Position numbers and translations under genes: made by a program
Shown: positions 57,789 through 64,000 of the stretch, piece after piece
Layout: every line of letters starts with the position of its first letter
Numbering within the stretch: position 1 is the first letter of the stretch
The notes under the pieces: model-generated
What the model was told of the DNA's origin: nothing
The model's database searches: none
Seen by the model: the letters and a program-made list of their open reading frames with translations, nothing else
Assembly: GCA_949751835.1 (NCBI GenBank)
Contig: CATKHK010000027.1
Span: 248,001-312,000 of the forward strand
Length of the DNA: 64,000 nt
Direction: 5' to 3'
DNA from: Blepharisma japonicum
Taxonomy: Eukaryota; Ciliophora; Heterotrichea; Heterotrichida; Blepharismidae

Positions 57789-58487
57789 TTATTGGTTTCC
57801 AGTTTTTTGTTCTTCGATATGATTGGCACTTATTTTCTCATCAGCAAGCTTTTTCAAAAAATTCCGTCATCCTTTTGCTTCAAGAAGTGCTCCTTTCTCA
57901 TAATTGCAAATTGTATTTATTCAGTTTTCTTCACTCACCTTCTCTCCAAATCATTCAGCAACTTGATCAACACAAGGTCTTTTAGCTTTCTTTAACTCTT
58001 CTATATAAATTCTATTTTTTATTTCATTTGCATGAATGCTTTGACCACTAACAACAAGACCTCCTAATTTTTCTAGCGAAATATCAATAATTTTCTCAAC
58101 TTTTTCTCTTATTATTTCTACTTCTATACTATTCTGAGATTCAACATCAAAAATTTGAAAAAATAATCTTGCCTTGATCTCTGGTTTTCCTTTACTTAGA
58201 AGTATTCCTATAATCAATACATCTTCTAAACTGATTTCTCCATCCCGACTCCTTAATTTATTCCACAAGTCACTGATTTTTAAATTCAAACCATAGTTAC
58301 AGATTCGAAATCCCAAAATTCCTGATGTTCTTTCAAGTTGTCCTTGGTTAAGTTTGTTGTTATAACTAAACTTTCTTAGTACCAAATCTACTTGCAAAGG
58401 ATTTACTTTATCAAAGCAAAGTCCTAGCTCAGCATTTTCTATCGCAGATTCTTCACTGTTTGAAGGTCTAGCTTCTATGCATCCCAT
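57789..58487 (-). CDS. Acylated EF-hand-like protein
   Basis: This 232-aa protein starts MGCIEARPS (Gly2, Cys3, acylation type). Its middle resembles calcineurin B/NCS-type EF-hand proteins: a helix LFFQIFD, then the loop-like D-V-E-S-Q-N-S-I-E and a following helix, but the Ca2+-ligand pattern is degenerate. A second candidate loop (SRDGEISLEDV) keeps D-G-E-I. Three TGA codons read as Trp extend it by 54 residues beyond residue 178 to TAA at 57789. Its start codon is 3 bp from the start codon of the divergent PsuG gene. A membrane-bound regulatory role is inferred from the motif only. Confidence 0.78.
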
Positions 58488-58490
58488 ATT
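58488..58490. promoter_or_regulatory. 3-bp divergent start-codon junction
   Basis: The minus-strand ATG (58485-58487) and plus-strand ATG (58491-58493) are separated by 3 bp only. Promoters and 5' leaders of both genes must therefore lie inside each other's coding sequence. Confidence 0.6.
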
Positions 58491-59390
58491 ATGAATACTT
58501 TTAGCTACTCTGAAGAGGTAAGAGAAGCTTTAAGTAGAAACCTGCCAATTGTTGCCTTAGAAAGCACTATCATTTCTCATGGAATGCCTTATCCAGACAA
58601 CGTTCAAACCGCAATAGAAGTAGAAAACGTTATCAGAGAGCATGGAGCAATCCCAGCTACAATTGCAATTTTACATGGAATTATTCACATAGGTTTAGAT
58701 AGAGATTCACTTGAAGAAATAGGTAGGGCTGGACTATCATGCATAAAATGCTCACGAAGAAATTTACCTCAGGTAATTAGCAAAAAATTGCATGGATCCA
58801 CAACTGTGGCAGCAACTATGTTTTTAGCTCACAAAGCAGGACTCAAGTTTTTTGTGACTGGAGGGATTGGAGGAGTTCATAGAGGGGCTGAAGACACTTG
58901 GGATGTAAGTGCAGACTTAATTGAGCTTGGAAGAACGCCGGTGACTGTAATTTGTGCAGGAGCAAAAAGCATTTTAGATATACCAAAAACGTTGGAGTAT
59001 TTAGAAACACAAGGAGTTCCTGTAATTGGATTTGGGACTGATCATTTCCCAGCATTTTTTTCACCAAGTTCCGGATGTGAAGTTATGTGTAGATTAGATA
59101 CTCCGAGGGAATGTGCAGAGATGATGAAAGCCAATGAAAGCTTGGGGCTAAATAATGGAATTTTAATTGGAGTGCCGCTACAAGAGACAGATATTGCAGT
59201 GAATTCAGAAGCTGCTATACAGACTGCTTTAGTTGAAGCGAAGGAGCAAAGAATTATAGGAGCGAGAGTGACTCCATTCTTATTGAAAAGAGTAAATGAG
59301 CTCAGTGAAGGGGAGAGCTTGAAAGCCAATATAGCTCTGATTAAAAATAATGCTATGATAGGCGCTCTTATTGCTAAAGCGTACAGTTAA
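58491..59390 (+). CDS. Pseudouridine-5'-phosphate glycosidase (PsuG)
   Basis: This 299-aa enzyme reversibly splits pseudouridine 5'-phosphate into uracil and ribose 5-phosphate, a step of pseudouridine catabolism. Family blocks are VALESTIISHGMPYP, GAIPATIAILHG, KCSRRNLPQ, GSTTVAATM, FVTGGIGGVHRG, SADLIELGRTPV, GAKSILDIPKTLEYLE and GFGTDHFPAFF. The length equals the stand-alone bacterial enzyme. It is not fused to a PfkB-type kinase as in many eukaryotes, and no such kinase gene is in the window. The ATG at 58491 is needed because the conserved SEEVREAL helix starts a few residues later. All Trp are TGG. Confidence 0.95.
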   Translation: MNTFSYSEEVREALSRNLPIVALESTIISHGMPYPDNVQTAIEVENVIREHGAIPATIAILHGIIHIGLDRDSLEEIGRAGLSCIKCSRRNLPQVISKKLHGSTTVAATMFLAHKAGLKFFVTGGIGGVHRGAEDTWDVSADLIELGRTPVTVICAGAKSILDIPKTLEYLETQGVPVIGFGTDHFPAFFSPSSGCEVMCRLDTPRECAEMMKANESLGLNNGILIGVPLQETDIAVNSEAAIQTALVEAKEQRIIGARVTPFLLKRVNELSEGESLKANIALIKNNAMIGALIAKAYS

Positions 59391-59643
59391 CATCTTTTTA
59401 TCGTTGAAAAGGAATATTGCTCTTCTTAGTTTTTATATTTTATTTCTTAAATGAATTGTCTAAATTTATCTAAATGTATGATTAATCCATAGATTGAAAA
59501 ACTAGCAAATGAAGAAAATGGTTTTAGTCAAAGGAATAAAGAGAGAAATATATTAGTTAAATATTATTGGCCAAATATTTCTAATCAATTCTTGCTTTAC
59601 CTCGATCATATAAATTATATTGCAAATTGAAATCGTTTAAAAT

Positions 59644-60168
59644 TTAGCTTGTTATTAATGGCTTTGCAACTTTTCTTGGGAATCTCTGAGAGGATTGAAG
59701 ATCAATCATTTCTTCCCAATTATAAGGCATCAATCTTTCTCCATTATTTCACGCTAAAACAACTCCTAACTCTGTTTCTGCTGTTGACAAATAAAACGAT
59801 TTTGCATCTCCAAGCGAAATGATCCTTGCTTTAACAATATCTCCAGGCTGGAAACATTTATCTATTTGCAATTTTTCAATTTCATGCTTTCTTACATCAG
59901 ATAATCTAATAATTCCTAAAAATGAGCCTTTTAAAGCCCTTTCTTCAACTGCCAAAATATTTGCTTGAGCATTATTAAGTGTGAGTTTGACTATTCTGCA
60001 CAGCACAATATTTCCAATTCTTGGGATTATCTGGCCTTTATTTCTTACAGAAGCATGGCCGTTTTCAATAGAAATATCTCCACACACCGTAGCTCGCAAT
60101 GAATTTTTGTATTTATAAGTCCCTTCACCTCCTTCCATATCAGGTAAAATTGACCCTGGGAAAAGCAT
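59644..60168 (-). CDS. CSL4: RNA exosome subunit Csl4 (EXOSC1)
   Basis: This 174-aa cap subunit of the RNA exosome is needed for 3'-5' RNA processing and decay. It has an N-terminal barrel (LFPGSILPDMEGGEGTYKY), an S1 domain (GNIVLCRIVKL, FLGIIRLSDVR, FQPGDIVKARIISLGDAKS) and a C-terminal region (ETELGVVLAWNNGERLMPYN). The animal protein has the corresponding block at the C-terminus. The Trp after VVLA is TGA (59749-59751), and reading through adds 35 residues that match the family. Confidence 0.9.
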
Positions 60169-60326
60169 TTTTATATTGAAAAAATTTATAGCTTGTCATG
60201 CTTAGAATTAGCAAAGATGTAATATTGAATTTAATTGAAAATATAAATAATTTAATTGTAGTAATGCTATAAACTTTGTAATATTTTTATATTTTTAATG
60301 CGATTTATCTTAAAATTAAAAATTAA

Positions 60327-60749
60327 TTACCTTCTCTTACCCCTACCTCTATCTGCAATGGCGGCTATTTTTTCCCACACTCCATCCATCAAAATTAAGA
60401 TTGCTGACATAAGGGCCAAGTTTGCCAAGCAAATTTTAAATATTTCTTCTGTAGGAGCTGAAAATGGGTTATACACAAAGAAATTTCCAAGAAAAATGAT
60501 ATAAAACAGCATTTCGCCTACTTCTTCTACTTTTAGTAAGAATAAAATTGAAAAAAGTAAAATCGCGCCTCCATAGGCTTGTATAACTATTTTGACATCT
60601 GGAGTATGAAGCGTAATATAGCTCGCATAATAAGTTATTGGATTTTCCCAGATGAATAAATATAGCTCTGGCTTTGTAAGCATTCTTAAGCCTATTATAA
60701 TCAAGATACCCATAAGCATAAACTTCCCAGACTGTTTGCTCAATCCCAT
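60327..60749 (-). CDS. Small four-helix membrane protein
   Basis: This 140-aa protein has four hydrophobic segments (about 10-30, 55-75, 80-100, 108-126) and a basic C-terminus (ADRGRGKRR). The start MGLSKQSGK could accept myristate. The topology is reminiscent of small DoxX/SURF4-like four-helix proteins, but I see no diagnostic residue and do not assign a family. It lies 27 bp downstream of the orphan gene at 60777-61535 on the same strand. Confidence 0.72.
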   Translation of the reverse strand: MGLSKQSGKFMLMGILIIIGLRMLTKPELYLFIWENPITYYASYITLHTPDVKIVIQAYGGAILLFSILFLLKVEEVGEMLFYIIFLGNFFVYNPFSAPTEEIFKICLANLALMSAILILMDGVWEKIAAIADRGRGKRR

Positions 60750-60776
60750 TTTTATTAATTTAGATATTTAATTGAA

Positions 60777-61535
60777 TTATTCAGGCTTTATTCTTTTATC
60801 AAACCAATCTACTACATCGTCTCTACAAGCATCGAGCTCTCTTAAAATTTTATTTTTTGATAAATTAATTTGTTTTTCTAGAGAAGCTTCTTTTGATTCC
60901 TCAAGAGGGATTATTAACCGTTTGGATTTTTGCGGGGAATGCATATGCTTTTCTCTACCTTTTCAGAGCCGAAGAGGTTTTAGCTGCCAACTCATTGCTT
61001 CTTTTTCTTCTTTATATGATTTATCAATAATTCCTGACCTTAGAGAATCTAAAATGGATTCACAATGATCTGAATCAGGCTTTGAAAGCAGAGACTTGGT
61101 TCTCATAAATCTATCTCGTATGTTTTTATAATGAATCTTTTGGGAAGTCTCTATATTTGGTAGTTGAATTGGGTTGCGGTTTTTTATAAGATCTTCTATG
61201 AAAATTTCTTTGTCTGTAAAAGGAGTTGGGGTTTCAGATTTTTTAGAATTTTTGTAGCGGAATGGAGAGCGATATTCTGGATTAGGAAGATCGGATAAAT
61301 TTAAAGTATTCTTTTGAACAGGCTTTGAATGTGCTATAACTTCTTTGTGAGGACTTGGCTTTCGAGGTAAAAGCTTTGATTTGATTTTTTTGATTTTGAA
61401 GGTTAAATAGTCATTTTCAACATCAGTTATTAGAGCTGGAGATAAAGAAAAGTTTATTTCTTGTTTTCGATAAATACAATCGATTGGGTTGAGCTTATTA
61501 CATTTTCATCTTGTGCTTCTTAAATGCAAATCCAT
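60777..61535 (-). CDS. Basic protein of unknown function
   Basis: This 252-aa protein is visible only with TGA read as Trp (in RSTRWKCNK and LRLWKGREK). It starts MDLHLRST and ends DDVVDWFDKRIKPE-TAA. It is Lys/Arg/Ser/Pro-rich in the middle with a helical C-terminus (SLEKQINLSKNKILREL). No known domain is seen. The composition resembles cytoskeleton- or basal-body-associated proteins, without proof. Confidence 0.72.
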
Positions 61536-61878
61536 TATTTTGAGACTAAAGCATTAGGTGTAAATTTATAATAATGTTAACGGAAAATTAAATTATTATC
61601 TGCATAATTTTGAATTTTTGAAAAATTTATTCTTCTTCGTAAGTGTACAATAATAAATTCCTCACTGCTGATAAATTAATATTAAATTTTAAGTGCTTCA
61701 CCACTATTGAAAATAGTGACTTGGTTCTGTAATATTAATTAATGTATTTTAATTTATTTTCTTAGAGGCTTCTTAAATCATAAGAGAAATTGTCTTTTAT
61801 TGATTAAAATAAAATAAAAAGTGTGTTTTTCCTTATTTTTCAATAAATCTTTGTTTTGATGATTACGTATCAATAAAT
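61536..61878. other. Intergenic region, AT-rich (divergent genes)
   Basis: This is the shared upstream region of the divergent orphan and acyl-CoA synthetase genes. It is AT-rich and I recognise no motif. Confidence 0.4.
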
Positions 61879-63903
61879 ATGGACTCATCTTATTTATGGG
61901 TGTCCAAATCAGCCTACAATCAATTCATCCAGCCGGATGGGAAAAATCTTCACTGGACTGATGATATTAATTTTGAACTTCCTATATTCATGGAATCATC
62001 AGGACCTGGGGCTAGTCCTCCAATGACCTTCATAAATATTTTTCAAGATGCTTTACAAACCCATGCCCAGCAGCCTGCTTTACGAGTAAAGCGTGGAGGA
62101 AAGTGGGTCACGTGAACTTACCAGCAATATTACGATGACAGCTTACGGTTTGCTAGAGCTGCAATTAATTTAGGAATTAGATCTCGAGCAGTCACAAACA
62201 TCATTGGATTCAATGCTCCTGAATGGCTGATAAGCTTTGCAGGCTCATTAATTGCTAATTTAGTTCCAATTGGAGTCTATACAACTAACGGTCCAGAGGC
62301 CTGCTTTTATATAGCAGATCATAGTGAGGCTGAATTATTAATTGTTCAAAATGAAATTCAGCTCAAAAAATATCTTGCAATTTGGGATAGGCTACCTCGC
62401 TTAAAAGCAATTATTGTCTATTTGCCTGGGTCAGAATTGGAGTCTTTAAGAGCTGGGAAGCAAATTTTTACTTGGGAAGAATTCATGGCAACTGGAAGTG
62501 ATGCTGAAGGAAAAGAGCTTGCAAAGAGAATGAGAGACATCAGTCCTGCTCAATGTGCAACTGTAGTTTATACATCAGGAACTACTGGGCCTCCTAAAGG
62601 AGTACTGCTTAGTCATGATAACTACATTTGGTGTGCAAAATCCTGCGTTGATGATGCTCAACTGATGGCTGCAGATCCCAATGTTTTGGTATCATATCTT
62701 CCTTTAAGCCATTCTGCAGCACAAATTATTGATATTTTTGGCTGCATGTATAAGAAAGGAATTTTATATTTTGCAGACGAAAACTGCTTGCAAGGGACTT
62801 TGGGAAATACACTTAAAGAAGTTCGTCCAACCTTTTTTATGTCAGTTCCAAGAGTTTTTGAAAAAATTGAGGAAAGAATTAAAGCAATCGCAGCAAGTAA
62901 AGGGTCATTCGCTAAAAAAGTTGGCACTTGGGCTAAAAAAGTTGGATATGAAGGAACTATTGAGCAGCTTCAACAGAAGCCAACTTCTTTCAGTTTTAGT
63001 ATTGCAAATGCTATTATCTTTACAAAAATAAAGCAAGCATTAGGATTAGATAGATGCAAGGCTTTTATTGTGAGTGCTGCACCAATCGCCAAATCAACTC
63101 TTGAGTATTTTTTAAGTCTAAACATACCATTGTTAAACGTTTATGGAATGTCAGAGTGTGCAGCCCCAGAAACTATGAACTATCTTCATAATAACAATAT
63201 ATGGAGTGTAGGGCAGCCTGTTAACGGCACAAGGCTTAAGATTCTAAGCCAAAGTGGAGAAGAATTACCTAGAGGGACCCGCGGAGAAATCTGCATGAAG
63301 GGTCGTAATAGATTTATGGGCTACTATAAGAATGAAACAGAAACCAAAGCAACAATTGATAAAAATGGTTTCTTGCATAGTGGAGATGAAGGATATCTTA
63401 ACGAAAAAGGGTTTCTATTCATAACAGGAAGATTTAAAGAACTTATCATTACAGCTGGTGGAGAAAATATTCCTCCAGTTTTAATAGAGGATACCATAAA
63501 AGAGGAATGCAAAATAATCTCAAACTGTATGCTGGTCGGAGACCATAAAAATTATTTAGCTTTAATGCTAGCTATTAAAACTGAGCCTGGACCTGATTTG
63601 AGCTTGACTAGAGTTTTATCAGGAGAAGTATTGAGGATCCTTGCAGAAATAGGATCCACAGCTAAAACCTATGATGAAGCTATGAGTGACCAGAAAGTAA
63701 AAAAATATATACAGGAAGGAATCGATAGAGCAAATAAAAGAGCTATTTCAAAGGCCCAACACGTGAGGAAATGGGTATTTTTGCCAAATGATTTCTCATT
63801 GCAAGGTGGAGAATTAACGCCAACCATGAAATTGAAAAGGAAATTTGTAGCACAAAAATATGCTAGTCTGATTGAAGAGCTCTACACCAGTCCTAATTTA
63901 TAA
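61879..63903 (+). CDS. Very-long-chain acyl-CoA synthetase, bubblegum (ACSBG) type
   Basis: This 674-aa ANL-superfamily enzyme activates long-chain fatty acids to acyl-CoA using ATP. The block NLVPIGVYTTNGPEACFYI is typical of ACSBG. The AMP-binding P-loop is YTSGTTGPPKGVLLSH, followed by VYGMSECAAPET, SGDEGYLNEKGFLFITGR, KELIITAGGENIPPVLIE and a C-terminal lid with TPTMKLKR. Trp79 in KWVTWTYQQ is TGA (62113-62115). There is no obvious N-terminal signal, so attachment to a membrane through other contacts is likely. The start at 61879 (MDSSYLWVSK) is the first ATG of the frame. Confidence 0.93.
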
Positions 63904-64000
63904 TTAATTATAAAATTTCTCAATTGATTATTATAAGCATTCTGTATATTATTTAGCATTAATTTTTTGGCTTTGTGATAATCCTCTCTTTTGTTGGGTT
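63904..64000. other. 3' flank, AT-rich
   Basis: This is 97 bp after the synthetase stop up to the window edge. No feature is recognised. Confidence 0.4.

Noticed and set aside
1-64000. tRNA, rRNA, CRISPR, transposon or telomeric repeats
   Set aside because: I scanned by eye for B-box-like motifs, tandem spacer arrays, transposase frames and CCCTAA-type repeats and saw none that could be supported; a tRNA search program would be the decisive check.

Overview
The window looks like macronuclear genomic DNA of a heterotrich ciliate, most probably Blepharisma or a close relative. Two features point there. First, TGA is read as tryptophan: about 50 in-frame TGA codons interrupt otherwise intact genes, many at family-conserved Trp positions, and all 33 complete genes end in TAA (31) or TAG (2). 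Second, the only introns found, five of them, are exactly 15 nt long with GT...AG ends. Stentor has such introns but uses the standard code, whereas Blepharisma combines both traits. Base composition is AT-rich, and genes are dense on both strands. I saw no tRNA, rRNA, CRISPR array, transposon or telomere. The genus assignment is inference.

Layout, left to right. 1-9.5 kb: end of a succinate-semialdehyde dehydrogenase-like gene, a DYRK kinase, an ArfGAP-type protein, a tiny acylation-motif protein, a SHAQKYF-type Myb protein and condensin CAP-G. 9.7-21.7 kb: a PreP-like M16C protease, a coiled-coil protein, a glycogen debranching enzyme with an inserted glycogen-binding module, and an IRP1-type aconitase. 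22.7-31.4 kb: an orphan protein, a tubulin-type cytosolic carboxypeptidase, a Spinster-like MFS transporter, a CaMKK/LKB1-type kinase and a theta-like GST. 32-36.6 kb: three tandem calcium-dependent protein kinases. 37.5-49 kb: acidic and coiled-coil proteins, Arp8, a J-protein, a minimal GRASP and a divergent casein kinase 1. 49.6-57.7 kb: one 8-kb uninterrupted gene for an IP3-receptor-like Ca2+ channel. 57.8-64 kb: an acylated EF-hand-like protein, pseudouridine-5'-phosphate glycosidase, exosome subunit Csl4, a small membrane protein, an orphan and a bubblegum-type acyl-CoA synthetase.

These are independent eukaryotic genes rather than a single operon-like system. Two themes recur. One is calcium and membrane signalling: an IP3R-like channel, three CDPKs, a CaMKK-like kinase and an EF-hand-like protein. 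The other is N-terminal acylation: nine of the 33 complete predicted proteins begin Met-Gly, several with adjacent Cys. Gene packing is extreme at some junctions, for example two divergent start codons separated by 3 bp and same-strand gaps of 13, 23 and 27 bp.

The most notable points are the code and intron combination, the internal stops carried by every 3n intron, the CBM48-like insert in the debranching enzyme, the altered selectivity filter of the channel, the missing arginine finger in the ArfGAP, and the altered catalytic loop of the CK1-like kinase.
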